Origin: Gimesia alba
GTDB taxonomy: Bacteria; Planctomycetota; Planctomycetia; Planctomycetales; Planctomycetaceae
Assembly (NCBI RefSeq): GCF_007744675.1
Contig: NZ_CP036269.1
Location: 806,001 to 870,000 of the forward strand
Length of the DNA: 64,000 bases
Direction: 5' to 3'
Below, piece by piece: positions 55,045 to 64,000 of this stretch (the first letter of the stretch is position 1; each line of letters starts with the position of its first letter). Under the pieces are notes generated by a model, which made no database searches, was not told where the DNA came from, and was given only the letters and a program-made list of their open reading frames with translations. A program made the position numbers and the translations under genes.

Positions 55045-56364
55045 CTATGCTTTATAGATTTTCTCGCGACTTTCAGTCACATTCTTTGTGGCGTTACGTG
55101 TATCCAGAATCATGCCTGAATGTTTGACGATAAAGTCATAGTCATAGGCACTGTGATCTGTGGCGATGAGCACACAGTCCTGGGCTGCTAGAAATTCAGG
55201 CGTTAATTCCTGACTTTCCATAGCCGGTACATTGTGATGACGCATCTTGGGCAGGCTTGGAATATGTGGATCATTATAAGTAAAGTCCACACCACGTTCG
55301 AGCAGCAGGTCTAACAGGTGGAACGATGGACTTTCGCGGGGGTCGTCGACATCTTTTTTGTAGGCAACGCCCAGCATGCAGATTTTGCTTCCTTTGAGAG
55401 GCTTTCCCTGCTGATTGAGAAACTCGGCCAACCGGTCAATCACATAACGCGGCATACGGGTATTGACTTCCCCCGCTAACTCGATGAATCGCGTGGTGAG
55501 GCCTTCTTTGCGTGCCAGCCAGCTCAGGTAGAACGGGTCGATGGGAATACAGTGCCCCCCCAGTCCCGGGCCAGGGTAGAAGGCCTGAAAACCGAAGGGC
55601 TTGGTTTTCGCTGCATCGATGACTTCCCAGACATCAATGCCCATGCGATCAAATAATGTTTTGAGTTCATTGACCATCGCGATATTGACCGCGCGGTACG
55701 TATTCTCCAGAATCTTACAGGCTTCAGCCACTTCCGGTGAAGAAACCGGAATCACATTCACCACGGCATGTTCATACAAGGCAGCGGCGATTCGCAGGCT
55801 GTTTTCTTCCATCCCGCCGACGACTTTGGGAATCCCTGCTGCAGAAAAATCCGGGTTACCGGGATCTTCACGTTCCGGGCTGTAGGCGAGATAATAGTCC
55901 TCACCGATCTTAAGGCCTTTGGCATCGAGAATCGGCAACAGGACATCGCGTGTTGTTGTCGGATAAGTTGTGCTCTCTAATACGATGAGTTGACCGGGAC
56001 GTAATGATTCGGCAATCGCTTTCGCTGTATTTTCGACATAGGCGAGGTCAGGGTCGCGGCTCGTTGTCAGCGGCGTCGGTACGCAGATCAGCAGAGCATC
56101 TGCTTCGCTCATGCGTGATAAATCGGTTGTCGATTCAAACTGTTTCTTTTCCAGCCAGTCGGAAACTGTTTTGGAAGGGATATGTTGGATATAGCTTTTG
56201 CCGGCCTGAAGTTGATCGACCTTCTTTTGATCAACATCGAATCCCATCGTTTTGAAGCCGCTGTTCACAAAGGCATCGATCAGGGGGAGTCCTACATATC
56301 CCAAGCCGATAATACCAATGATTGCAGTTTTATCTTTAATCGCCTGCTCAAGCTGATTTGCCAT
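55045..56364 (-). CDS. UDP-N-acetylhexosamine 6-dehydrogenase (WbpA/WecC type)
   Basis: 439 residues. NAD-binding IGIIGLGYVGLPLIDAFVNS, then DADLLICVPTPL-like ADALLICVPTPLTTSRDPDL, VLESTTYPTTTRDVLLPIL, and the catalytic Cys in FYPGPGLGGHCIPIDPFYLS. CMLGVAYKKDVDDPRESPSF begins the C-terminal domain. It oxidises UDP-GlcNAc or UDP-ManNAc to the uronic acid for surface polysaccharide. Length and motifs fit the 430-residue WbpA class. No glycosyltransferase genes are beside it. Confidence 0.9.
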   Translation of the reverse strand: MANQLEQAIKDKTAIIGIIGLGYVGLPLIDAFVNSGFKTMGFDVDQKKVDQLQAGKSYIQHIPSKTVSDWLEKKQFESTTDLSRMSEADALLICVPTPLTTSRDPDLAYVENTAKAIAESLRPGQLIVLESTTYPTTTRDVLLPILDAKGLKIGEDYYLAYSPEREDPGNPDFSAAGIPKVVGGMEENSLRIAAALYEHAVVNVIPVSSPEVAEACKILENTYRAVNIAMVNELKTLFDRMGIDVWEVIDAAKTKPFGFQAFYPGPGLGGHCIPIDPFYLSWLARKEGLTTRFIELAGEVNTRMPRYVIDRLAEFLNQQGKPLKGSKICMLGVAYKKDVDDPRESPSFHLLDLLLERGVDFTYNDPHIPSLPKMRHHNVPAMESQELTPEFLAAQDCVLIATDHSAYDYDFIVKHSGMILDTRNATKNVTESREKIYKA

Positions 56365-56675
56365 CTAAGTGCCGTCCTTGTTTAAGTCATTAATGCAGGT
56401 ATACGATGCTGCTGAGTCGGCCGGATCATATCAGTCGAACTTATTTCCTGCAAGCATTTTAGCGGATGCTCTTCAACCGGGGATTTCGCTCAGTGAATCG
56501 GCTGACTCGGTTTCGAATTCCGTGGCTATTACGGTAAATCCAGCCCGAACATCTGGATACACTTGCGGGGGCTTGAATCTGAAGTTTGCAGCGCATGGAG
56601 TTCGCCTGCGCCATTTCCGGAATGAGGAAAAGGGCGCAGGAGAGCCAGCTTTAAAACTTAAGAATCAGGCTGTTT
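56365..56675. other. Gene-free region between the dehydrogenase and peptidase genes
   Basis: 311 bp. A plus-strand frame starting at 56369 lacks protein-like character and runs into the peptidase gene. Nothing else seen. Confidence 0.5.
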
Positions 56676-58766
56676 TTAGAGCAGTCCTGTATGCCGTAAC
56701 AGTGGTTCAGGACTGGGTTCACGGCCGCGGAACTCTTTGAAGAGATCCATTGGATGGCAACTGCCACCCTTGGCCAGAATGGTATCACGGAAACGTCTGC
56801 CTGTTTCTGCCACAGCCTGTTCATTATCGAGGCCCGCTTCTTCAAAAGCGCTGAAGGCATCGGCGCTGAGAACTTCTGCCCATTTATAGCTGAAGTAGCC
56901 AGCTGCATATCCTCCGGCAAAAATGTGCTGGAAGGAACACAGAAAACGATCTTCCGGTAGCATTGGCAGGATTGATGTTGTCTGGCTCACTTCGCGCTGG
57001 ATATCGAAGACGGTTTGAGAACCATTGGGATCAAACTCACTATGCAGTTTCAAATCGACGACACCGAATTGGATCTGACGCAGCATTTGTGTGCCAGCCT
57101 GGTAGTTGCGTGCTGATTTAATTTTTTCAAATAAGTCGTCCGGCAATGTTTCACCGGTTTCGTAATGTTTGGCCATACCCAGGAGCGTGGGCTTATGGTA
57201 ACACCAGTTTTCCATAAACTGGCTGGCCAATTCGACGGCATCCCACTCCACACCATTAATGCCGGCAGCATCTGCTTCATTGATCGTCGTCAGCATGTGC
57301 TGCAGGCCATGCCCGAATTCGTGAAACAGCGTTTCAACCTCGCGGAAGGTCATCAACGACGGCTTGTCTCCTACGGGAGGTGTCGAATTACAGACCAGAT
57401 GAGCAACGGGAATTTGCACATTCCCTGCAACGATTTTGCGGCCGAGGCAATCATCCATCCAGGCGCCACCGCGTTTATCGGCGGGACGTGCATAAGGATC
57501 GAGATAAAATCCGGCTATTGTTTCGCCCGTTTCACTGGCGATATTGAAATAGCGGACATCTTTATTCCAGACAGGGACTTCTTCCGCTACAGCGGTGACC
57601 GTAATTCCAAAGATTCGATTTACTAACTCGAATAAGCCGTCCAGAACTTTTTCCAGTGAGAAATAGGGACGTAATTCTTCATCGGTATAACTGAAACGCT
57701 GCTCGCGCAATCGTTCAGACCAGAATGCGAAATCCCATTGGATGATCGGTTCCGTTTCTCCCTGTTCCGCAGCAAATTCTTGCAGTTCTTTTAAATCCTG
57801 CTGGCCTGCATCCCATGATGCCGTGCGCAGTCGTTCTTCCATTTCCAGAACCGCATCGATGCTGGGAGCCATTTTCTCTGCCAGGCTCACTTCGGCAAAA
57901 TTTTGATAACCGAGGAGTTGTGCTTTTTCTTTACGCAGTTTCAGGATCTGTGGGATTAAGGGTGTATTGTCGACGTCTCCGTCCGAGGCGCGTGTGATAA
58001 AAGCCCGATATACTTTTTCGCGCAGGTCGCGTTTTCGACAGTGCTGCATGAATGGACCGAAGCAGGGGAAATCCAGACTGATTCTCCAAGGCCCCTGTTC
58101 AGGAGTTGCTTCGGTGTCGGCTTCTTTGTCATCCCAGCTGTTATAGGATTGGGCCGTCAGTTGTTTGAGACTGTCAGGAAATCCGTTTACAACATCGGAG
58201 TCAGTGATAATCAGCGAGAAGGCTTTTGTGGCGTCCAGAACGTTGTTTGAGAACTTGGTTGCCAGACGAGACAGTTCTGTTGCGATTTCATTGAACCGCG
58301 TGAGTTGCTCGCCCTCAAGGCCTATACCAGCGAGTTCCGCTGACAGAATCCGTTTATCAATAATTCGGCGTTGCGCGTCATTGAGTTCATTCCACTTGCT
58401 GCTGTCGCGCAAACTTTTCAAGGCTTCGTAGATGGGCTTGCTTTGTTTCACTCTCAGTGAGAAAGCAACCACTTCCGGAAGCACACCTTCATAGGCTTCG
58501 CGCAGTTCAGGAGTATTTTTCACTCCCAGCAAATGTCCGATCGACCCCCATGATCGTTCCCAGGGATAGTCTAATTCTTCCAGAGGCTGCATCAGACCTT
58601 CCCAGGACGGTTCTGCCTGTTCTTCAATTTTTTCCAGTCCGGCAGTTGATTGTTCCAGCAATGACTTAACAGCGGGTTCAATGTGCTGAGGTTCAATCTG
58701 ATCAAAGCGGGGAAGGCCCTCTAAAACCAGTAAGGGGTTGTCGGCTAACGTATTTTGCTGATCCAT
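56676..58766 (-). CDS. M3-family oligopeptidase (oligopeptidase A-like)
   Basis: 696 residues from the ATG at 58766, which has AAGGA upstream; an extension to 58805 is rejected. The zinc motif HEFGH is in [20 protein letters not shown] (about residue 480) with the third ligand Glu in [28 protein letters not shown] and [20 protein letters not shown] are the conserved C-terminal blocks. It degrades short cytoplasmic peptides, including signal peptides. Confidence 0.93.
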   Translation of the reverse strand: MDQQNTLADNPLLVLEGLPRFDQIEPQHIEPAVKSLLEQSTAGLEKIEEQAEPSWEGLMQPLEELDYPWERSWGSIGHLLGVKNTPELREAYEGVLPEVVAFSLRVKQSKPIYEALKSLRDSSKWNELNDAQRRIIDKRILSAELAGIGLEGEQLTRFNEIATELSRLATKFSNNVLDATKAFSLIITDSDVVNGFPDSLKQLTAQSYNSWDDKEADTEATPEQGPWRISLDFPCFGPFMQHCRKRDLREKVYRAFITRASDGDVDNTPLIPQILKLRKEKAQLLGYQNFAEVSLAEKMAPSIDAVLEMEERLRTASWDAGQQDLKELQEFAAEQGETEPIIQWDFAFWSERLREQRFSYTDEELRPYFSLEKVLDGLFELVNRIFGITVTAVAEEVPVWNKDVRYFNIASETGETIAGFYLDPYARPADKRGGAWMDDCLGRKIVAGNVQIPVAHLVCNSTPPVGDKPSLMTFREVETLFHEFGHGLQHMLTTINEADAAGINGVEWDAVELASQFMENWCYHKPTLLGMAKHYETGETLPDDLFEKIKSARNYQAGTQMLRQIQFGVVDLKLHSEFDPNGSQTVFDIQREVSQTTSILPMLPEDRFLCSFQHIFAGGYAAGYFSYKWAEVLSADAFSAFEEAGLDNEQAVAETGRRFRDTILAKGGSCHPMDLFKEFRGREPSPEPLLRHTGLL

Positions 58767-59063
58767 ACTAAAAACGATCCTTCTTGCGGAATTTCTGGTA
58801 TTCAAAGTGATGGGCGTCCCTCTGCCGGATCATAGTTCATCATTGATCGGCGGGGTCATCATAAAAAAATAGAAGACTTCTTTAAAAGGCATTCTATATA
58901 TTCGATGAATCGATACAATGCCCTGTAGGATTTTACTTGATAAGAGTCCCCTGCCGATACCTTGGAAGGTGTGAAATCAGTCGCGTTTTTGCTCGTAATC
59001 ACTTTTTATCGTGTTTCCAAGACCTGTTGGATTGAGCATATTTCGATGTAGGACCGCTTTGTT

Positions 59064-60083
59064 ATGGTTGGACGTGTTCTGACAATCTGGACGGGAATCA
59101 TTTTGTCGAGCTTGTTCTCTGTGCCATGTGAGGCAGAAGAGGCGGTAGAATCGGCTGCTAAGAGGAAAATCGAGGAAGTTCAAAGGAAAATACTTACTAT
59201 GAAAACATTGGGCGGTCGTCAGTTTTGGGGTGATGTGCAGTTTTTTCAAGGCTGGAAAATTCAACAGAATGTGATCAGCAAGCATTATCGCCTGCTGGAT
59301 ACAGAAGACCAGCGTCATGCGAGTGGAACGCTCGAAGAATGTCAGGCACGATTGGAAGAAATTAAAGAAGCCAATCAACTCAAGCCGATGCAGGGAAGAG
59401 CCGTCATATTAATTCACGGCATCATTCGTTCGTCCAAATCATTTGAGAAGTTGAAAGCAGCCTGCAGCCAATCAGGGCGGATGGTGGTTCCCTTTGATTA
59501 TCCCAGTACGCAGCTCACAATTCCTGAGAACGCCAAATATCTGGCACAGGTGATCGATTCCCTGGAAGGCGTCGAAGAGATCGATCTGGTGGTACACAGT
59601 ATGGGAGGTCTGGTGGTTCGTTCCTGGCTGTCACAGCAAACAGCTGTTGATTCGCGAGTCAAGCGAATGGTCATGCTGGGAGTGCCGAACCGAGGTGCAG
59701 ACATGGCAGACCGGTTCCGCTCGAATCTGTTGTTTAAAGTCATCTTCGGCCCTGCCGGTCAGCAACTGGTGACCGAAGCCAATAGTGATTTTATTGCCAA
59801 GCTGCCAACGCCTCCCTTTCCTTTCGGAATTGTGGCGGGTGGGCGGAATGCCTTAAAGGGATATAATCCGCTGATTCGTGGTGATAATGATGGAACTGTA
59901 GGCGTGAACAGTACGCGTCTACCGGGGGCAGCTGACTATATTTTATTGCCGGTGTTACATTCTTTTATGATGAGTGATTCTGAGACGATTGTATGTACGA
60001 TGCGATTTTTGGAGACGGGTGCATTCCGCGAAACGGGTGAAGTACAGCCGATTCCCGTTGTTGAAACTGAAACCGTTCCCTGA
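59064..60083 (+). CDS. Exported alpha/beta hydrolase (lipase-like)
   Basis: 339 residues. The N-terminus has a short hydrophobic segment (LTIWTGIILSSLFSVPCEAE) that looks like a signal peptide. RAVILIHGIIRSSKSFEKLK is the HG oxyanion strand and DLVVHSMGGLVVRSWLSQQ holds the nucleophile Ser179. RGDNDGTVGVNSTRLPGAAD and VLHSFMMSD could supply the acid and His. The pattern is that of triacylglycerol lipases and PGAP1-like esterases. A small membrane protein gene follows 59 bp later. Confidence 0.85.
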   Translation: MVGRVLTIWTGIILSSLFSVPCEAEEAVESAAKRKIEEVQRKILTMKTLGGRQFWGDVQFFQGWKIQQNVISKHYRLLDTEDQRHASGTLEECQARLEEIKEANQLKPMQGRAVILIHGIIRSSKSFEKLKAACSQSGRMVVPFDYPSTQLTIPENAKYLAQVIDSLEGVEEIDLVVHSMGGLVVRSWLSQQTAVDSRVKRMVMLGVPNRGADMADRFRSNLLFKVIFGPAGQQLVTEANSDFIAKLPTPPFPFGIVAGGRNALKGYNPLIRGDNDGTVGVNSTRLPGAADYILLPVLHSFMMSDSETIVCTMRFLETGAFRETGEVQPIPVVETETVP

Positions 60084-60142
60084 ACTCGAACGAACTAAAT
60101 TATTGAGTTTCAAATCAATTAGCAGAATGCAGCGAATAGGTT

Positions 60143-60562
60143 ATGGGTATGGAACGCGACAAACGACACTTGCAGATACTTTCAAAGCTGCAAATTATTT
60201 ATGGAATTTTCAATCTGTTTGTTTCCGTCTATTTTTATGAAGTCATAACAGAATTAGTTGCTGACTATCGAAAAAAGCTTGAGGAATCAAACCCTGAAGT
60301 TCAAGTGGCTTTATTAATAGGCTTCGGTGTGGTCCTGTGCTTGATTGGCGTCGTGATTTTGTTCTGTATTATTTTGACAGGACAGTCTCTGGCGCGATAT
60401 GAAAATTATCAGTATTGCCTCATTGTAGCGACACTGGAATGTCTGATTATTCCCTTCGGAACATTCCTGGGTATTGCGACGATTCTGGTTTTGCGACGCA
60501 AATCGGTCAGAGAATTATTTTCCAAAGTTCAAGAGGAAGCAGAGAAAAGTAGTGTCAGCTAG
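60143..60562 (+). CDS. Small multi-pass membrane protein, unknown function
   Basis: 139 residues with three likely membrane helices: LQIIYGIFNLFVSVYFY, ALLIGFGVVLCLIGVVILFC and ATLECLIIPFGTFLGIATIL. Charged ends follow (VRELFSKVQEEAEKS). No family recognised. The start could be the ATG at 60143 or two codons later. It lies between the lipase gene and the flippase-like gene, 56 bp before the latter. Confidence 0.75.
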   Translation: MGMERDKRHLQILSKLQIIYGIFNLFVSVYFYEVITELVADYRKKLEESNPEVQVALLIGFGVVLCLIGVVILFCIILTGQSLARYENYQYCLIVATLECLIIPFGTFLGIATILVLRRKSVRELFSKVQEEAEKSSVS

Positions 60563-61576
60563 CTACTTTACTTAATCGTATTTCAGTCGCATTTTTCCTT
60601 ACGAAACAAATTCTGTTTATGTCTGACACACAAGCCATCCCCGCTTCGAAATCTGCCTCGGCTCGAGTCTGGAAATTGATCAAATGGGGGTTGCTGGCTT
60701 TGGTCCTCTATTTTGTTGGCCGGCAGGGCTATCAGCTCTACCAGGAGCAGAGTGATTCACTGGCTGAAATTCAAATCAAGCCAGTCTGGCTGGTTCTGGC
60801 GGGGGGCTGCAATTTCATTGCCTGGATGCCGTCGGTTTGGTTCTGGCAACGATTGATGATTACCTCCGGCGAACAAGCCGGTTTCTGGCCTACCGCCCGC
60901 GCCTATTATGGCGGGCACCTGGGAAAGTACATTCCCGGTAAAGTGTCCGTGCTTTTGATTCGGGCAACCCTGTTAAAAGAGTTTGGCGTGCGCGTTTCCG
61001 TATCAGCGTTGACAGCCGCCTACGAGACATTGGCGGTCATGGGTGTGGGGTTAGTCGTGTTTCTGGCGTTAGTGCCTTATGTTTTCAATGCCGAACAAAT
61101 CGCCGAGTGGCCGGCCTGGATTCAGTCGATTCAAGCCCGGCCACTGCTGGTTCCGATATTGTTTGTGTTTGCCTTGTTTGTCTCTTTACCGTTGGTGTCG
61201 CGGTTACTGAATCTGGTTTCGAATAAAATTACGAAGTCCGAAGTCGAAGCGTCTGCTGCAGAACCACGGCCTGCGATTTCGATTCGTTTACTTTACGTGG
61301 GCGTGTTTGTGTTTTTGATCAGCTGGATTTTGCACGGTTTAAGTTTAGGGCTTGTGCTTGCTTCTCTGGGAGATTCCAGACTGAACTGGCAGGAGTGGCC
61401 TCTCTGGACGGCTGCGATTTCGGCCGCCTTCTCGTTAGGTTTTGCCGCGTTGTTTGCACCCGCTGGACTGGGGGTGCGAGAAGGGTTGATTGCGGCAATT
61501 CTTGCCGGCTCACCCGCAATTGGGCCGGTGAATGCCTTTGTTGCTGCGTTATTGATCCGAATCGTTTCGTTTGCTA

Positions 61577-62512
61577 GAGGTTGTCTCATAACGTCAAAAA
61601 AAGTGAACGGTTTGGCGCGTCTTTTGCATGAAGTGTTCTCCTGAAAGGAGAATTTCTTATGTATATGACGCTGGTCTGGTGGCCCAAACGAAAACGGGTT
61701 TCCACAAAAACAGCGTCCAGGACGGAACGCCCGGTCGTTTTGACCGATAAACAATGGTCTTTAGTCGCAAAACTGTTTCCCTGGACTCCCCCTTCCAAAA
61801 AGGGAGGACGTCCAAAAGCCCATCCACGAGATTGCCTGGAAGGCATTCTCTGGATTTTGGTGACAGGAGCACGATGGAAAGATTTACCAAGAGAGTATCC
61901 CTCAAAAGCGACGTGCCATCGACGTTTCCAGCAATGGACGATCGAAGGGCGGCTCTTATCTGCCTGGCAAATCATCTTGGAACGAATGGATGATGCTGGC
62001 CAGATTGATTTCTCGGAAACCTTTGCTGATGGCACTTTTGCCTCGGCAAAAAAAGGGGTAGAAGAGTTGGCCCGACTCGTCGTGGCAAAGGCACAAAGGT
62101 CATGATTTTTGTCGATCGTCACGGGACACCTGTGGCGATCGACACAGAATCGGCCCGTCGTAGCGAAGTCAAGCTGATCGAACCGCTGCTTGAAAAAATC
62201 ACATTGCAAAATCGACAACCCGAGCGACTTGTTTATGACAAAGCCGCCGATTCGGACTCGTTGCGCAAACGGCTGATGGAAAAGAATATCGATCTGATCT
62301 GCCCGCATCGAAAATCGAGAGTCAAACCGCCGACGCAAGATGGTCGAAAGCTTCCACGCTTCAAACGACGTTGGATTGTGGAACGCAGTATTGCCTGGCT
62401 CCACAACTATCGTCGCATTGTCACGCGCTGGGAATATCACGATTACCTCTACGAAAGCTTTGTAATTCTTGGGTGTTTATTTACACTATTAAAAAGGTTT
62501 TGAGATGCCCTC
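61577..62512 (+). mobile_element. IS5-family (IS427-like) insertion sequence, 936 bp
   Basis: Left end GAGGTTGTCTCATAA, right end TTTTGAGATGCCCTC; as inverted repeats they share GAGG and TCTCA. A TA lies on both sides (61575-61576 and 62513-62514); since CTAG reads across both junctions the duplication could be 2-4 bp. It holds one frameshifted transposase. Confidence 0.92.
61659..62503 (+). CDS. IS5-family DDE transposase made by -1 frameshifting
   Basis: Two overlapping frames: 61659-62105 (148 codons) and 62102-62503 (133 codons). The first carries the helix-turn-helix ([20 protein letters not shown]) and the first Asp in [12 protein letters not shown]. The second carries Asp in [12 protein letters not shown] and Glu in [18 protein letters not shown] slippery A-AAA-AAA run at 62048-62054 would move ribosomes back one base, joining FASAKK to [20 protein letters not shown], the conserved transposase core that neither frame gives alone. 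Confidence 0.9.
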
Positions 62513-62655
62513 TAGTGAAATTCTGGCGGCCTTTGTTTTATACTATGGTATCAGGAGCCGGACGAACGTGGATTCCACTTCGACTCAAGAAACAACGCCT
62601 TCTGATACAAATTGAATTAGCTATTGTTTTTTCCGCTGCGAGAAAGGTCTTCGCC

Positions 62656-63633
62656 GTGCTTTCTATCATGATTCCTGTTTTAAATGAATCCGAAAGTTTG
62701 CCACAACTGTATCAGGAAATCTGTGATACAAGTCAGGCTCATAATATCGATCTGGAAGTGATCTTTATCGACGATGGTTCGACCGACACTTCCTGGGAGA
62801 TTATTTCTGGACTGGCTGCAAAGGATGAGCGGGTTTCGGGAATTCGTTTTCGCCGAAATTTTGCCAAAGCAGCTGCACTGACGGCCGGCATGCGGGCGGC
62901 ACGGGGATCTGTGATTATGATGATGGATGCAGACCTGCAGGATGACCCCAAAGAAATTCCCCGCTTTCTGGAAAAACTGAACGAAGGATATGACGTTGTC
63001 AACGGTTGGAAAGAACGCCGGCTTGATCCCTGGCACAAGGTTTATCCGAGTAAGGTATTCAACTGGATGATCGCCAAACTGACCGGGCTGAAACTGCACG
63101 ATCATAACTGCGGCTTGAAATTATTCCGTAAAGATGTTGCCGCTGAGATTCGCATTTATGGCGAATTACATCGTTTTATACCGGTGCTCGCAGACGCGCG
63201 TGGCTTCAAAGTGACAGAAATTCCCATTCATCACCGGGAACGCCAGCACGGTTATTCCAAATATGGCGTCCGTCGGTTTTTGAGAGGATTTCTCGACCTG
63301 TTAACGGTTCGTTTTTTAACCGGTTATGGACAGCGTCCTCAACATATGCTGGGAGCGATTGGACTGTCCTGTCTCTTATTAGGCTTCTTAGGTTTAGGCT
63401 ATCTCGGATTCCTCTGGATTTTGACCAATGCTTTTGGTTTGGAACTGGGGCCGATTGGAAATCGTCCCTTGCTGGCCTATTCTGTGGCAGCGACGATTCT
63501 GGGGGGGCAAGCAATCAGTCTCGGTTTACTGGCTGAGCTCATCGTTGCCTATACCGGCCGACATCAGGATTCCTACAGCATCTCCGAACGGACGGGCACC
63601 ACCTCCCAGAATGAGCAGGAAATCATCGTTTAA
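62656..63633 (+). CDS. GT2 glycosyltransferase, polyprenyl-phosphate sugar synthase-like (DPM1/GtrB)
   Basis: 325 residues from the GTG at 62656 with GAAAGG upstream; the open frame continues into the IS but that part is not native. [40 protein letters not shown] and [20 protein letters not shown] (metal-binding DxD) are the GT-A motifs. [11 protein letters not shown] and [20 protein letters not shown] are typical of DPM1-like enzymes. Two C-terminal membrane helices follow ([20 protein letters not shown] and [17 protein letters not shown]). It starts 41 bp after the interrupted flippase-like gene. Confidence 0.9.
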   Translation: MLSIMIPVLNESESLPQLYQEICDTSQAHNIDLEVIFIDDGSTDTSWEIISGLAAKDERVSGIRFRRNFAKAAALTAGMRAARGSVIMMMDADLQDDPKEIPRFLEKLNEGYDVVNGWKERRLDPWHKVYPSKVFNWMIAKLTGLKLHDHNCGLKLFRKDVAAEIRIYGELHRFIPVLADARGFKVTEIPIHHRERQHGYSKYGVRRFLRGFLDLLTVRFLTGYGQRPQHMLGAIGLSCLLLGFLGLGYLGFLWILTNAFGLELGPIGNRPLLAYSVAATILGGQAISLGLLAELIVAYTGRHQDSYSISERTGTTSQNEQEIIV

Positions 63634-63730
63634 TCAACTTCTTCAAACTGATGCCTGCTCAGGCAGTGCGCGATTACCATTTCTATAAGAGTTCTCCTGT
63701 TTCTTTTTATGTCTGGAAATGAAACTTTAG

Positions 63731-64000
63731 ATGAAAATATCTTTTCTCGGAGCCGCTGGCGAAGTAACCGGTAGCCAGCATTTGATTGAGACTGATTCGC
63801 GACGGATTTTGCTGGACTGTGGATTATTTCAGGGGCATCGCCAAGAATCGTATTTAAAAAACAGCTGGTTTGCTTATCCGCCGGATTCGATCGATGCGGT
63901 CTTTTTATCGCATGGGCACATGGATCATTGTGGCAACCTGCCACGACTTTTTAGCAAAGGCTTTCGCGGACCGATCTTTTGTACGTCTGCGACGGCGGAT
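63731..64000 (+). CDS. RNA-processing-type MBL-fold protein (beta-CASP), 3' end beyond window
   Basis: First 90 codons only. MKISFLGAAGEVTGSQHLIE and RRILLDCGLFQGHRQESYLK, then AVFLSHGHMDHCGNLPRLFS with the HxHxDH zinc motif and GFRGPIFCTSATAD, match the YSH1/CPSF-type metallo-beta-lactamase exonucleases found in bacteria. Such proteins cut or trim RNA. The beta-CASP part would lie outside the window, so it is inferred. Confidence 0.88.
   Translation, partial: MKISFLGAAGEVTGSQHLIETDSRRILLDCGLFQGHRQESYLKNSWFAYPPDSIDAVFLSHGHMDHCGNLPRLFSKGFRGPIFCTSATAD

Larger units (their letters stand above)
60619..62615 (+). pseudogene. Lysylphosphatidylglycerol synthase/flippase-like membrane protein gene, interrupted by an IS element
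   Basis: Intact length would be 352 residues: codons 60619-61575, then 62514-62615 once the IS and one TA copy are removed. The rebuilt junction reads [18 protein letters not shown], as expected for the last helix of this family (UPF0104/AglD-like). Signatures include YYGGHLGKYIPGKVSVLLIR and LFAPAGLGVREGLIAAIL. These proteins are often beside DPM1-like GT2 glycosyltransferases, as here. In the present state the frame runs 22 codons into the IS and stops at 61644, losing the last 33 residues; residual function is possible. Confidence 0.88.

Noticed and set aside
56369-56740. 123-codon plus-strand frame
   Set aside because: Starts opposite the dehydrogenase leader and overlaps the peptidase 3' end; low protein character.
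61577-61644. Apparent 3' end of the 341-codon flippase-like frame
   Set aside because: The last 22 codons are read from the left end of the insertion sequence, not native coding sequence; the real 3' end is at 62514-62615.
62371-62655. Long N-terminal extension of the GT2 glycosyltransferase frame
   Set aside because: It reads through the IS transposase in another frame; the GT-A domain begins properly at the GTG 62656.

Overview
The window looks like chromosomal DNA of a planctomycete, most likely near Gimesia. Several gene types typical of that group support this: a DUF1571 protein, a TAT-exported Gfo/Idh/MocA protein, a CxxCH-bearing exported protein, a ThuA-domain protein, SGNH esterases, an HU variant with a PNPFKPGE arm, a zinc ribbon fused to a response regulator, and an LpxC/LpxA outer-membrane cluster. 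The assignment is inference from protein sequence; there is no rRNA here.

Layout. 1-2429: an enolase-superfamily enzyme (cut by the window edge) divergent from a cupin and an HpaI-type aldolase, perhaps sugar-acid catabolism. 2508-5124: AcuI-like reductase, then pyrF overlapping an AlkA-like glycosylase gene. 5403-16623: radical SAM protein, exported esterases, a CxxCH protein, an MBL hydrolase, a large MMPL transporter, rsmD, an FHA protein and a response regulator. 17032-18361: HU-like protein, csrA and tRNA-Glu. 18376-22171: DegT-type aminotransferase, COG0523 GTPase and mutY.

22185-26616 is an accessory island. It holds two nearly identical REP-associated tyrosine transposase (RAYT) units with 20-21 bp inverted ends, two solo hairpins of the same repeat, and low-GC genes of unknown function placed between the repeats. 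A 16-bp direct repeat with one mismatch brackets the whole block. After it comes an orphan MraZ-like regulator whose promoter carries a palindrome exactly in the -35/-10 spacer.

27867-36399 is mostly envelope or planctomycete-specific proteins, including one gene that appears to start at ATT. 36947-40638 is an outer-membrane/lipid A cluster (OmpH-like, lpxC, lpxA, Gfo/Idh/MocA). 40682-60562 holds bcp, a GH10-like barrel, purC, a Ser/Thr kinase, hydrolases, ThuA, TrkH, an FG-GAP protein, a UDP-sugar dehydrogenase, an M3 peptidase and a lipase. At 60619-62615 a flippase-like membrane protein gene is interrupted near its 3' end by a 936-bp IS5-family element; removing the element with one copy of the duplicated TA restores the frame exactly. 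A GT2 glycosyltransferase and a partial RNA-processing MBL protein close the window.
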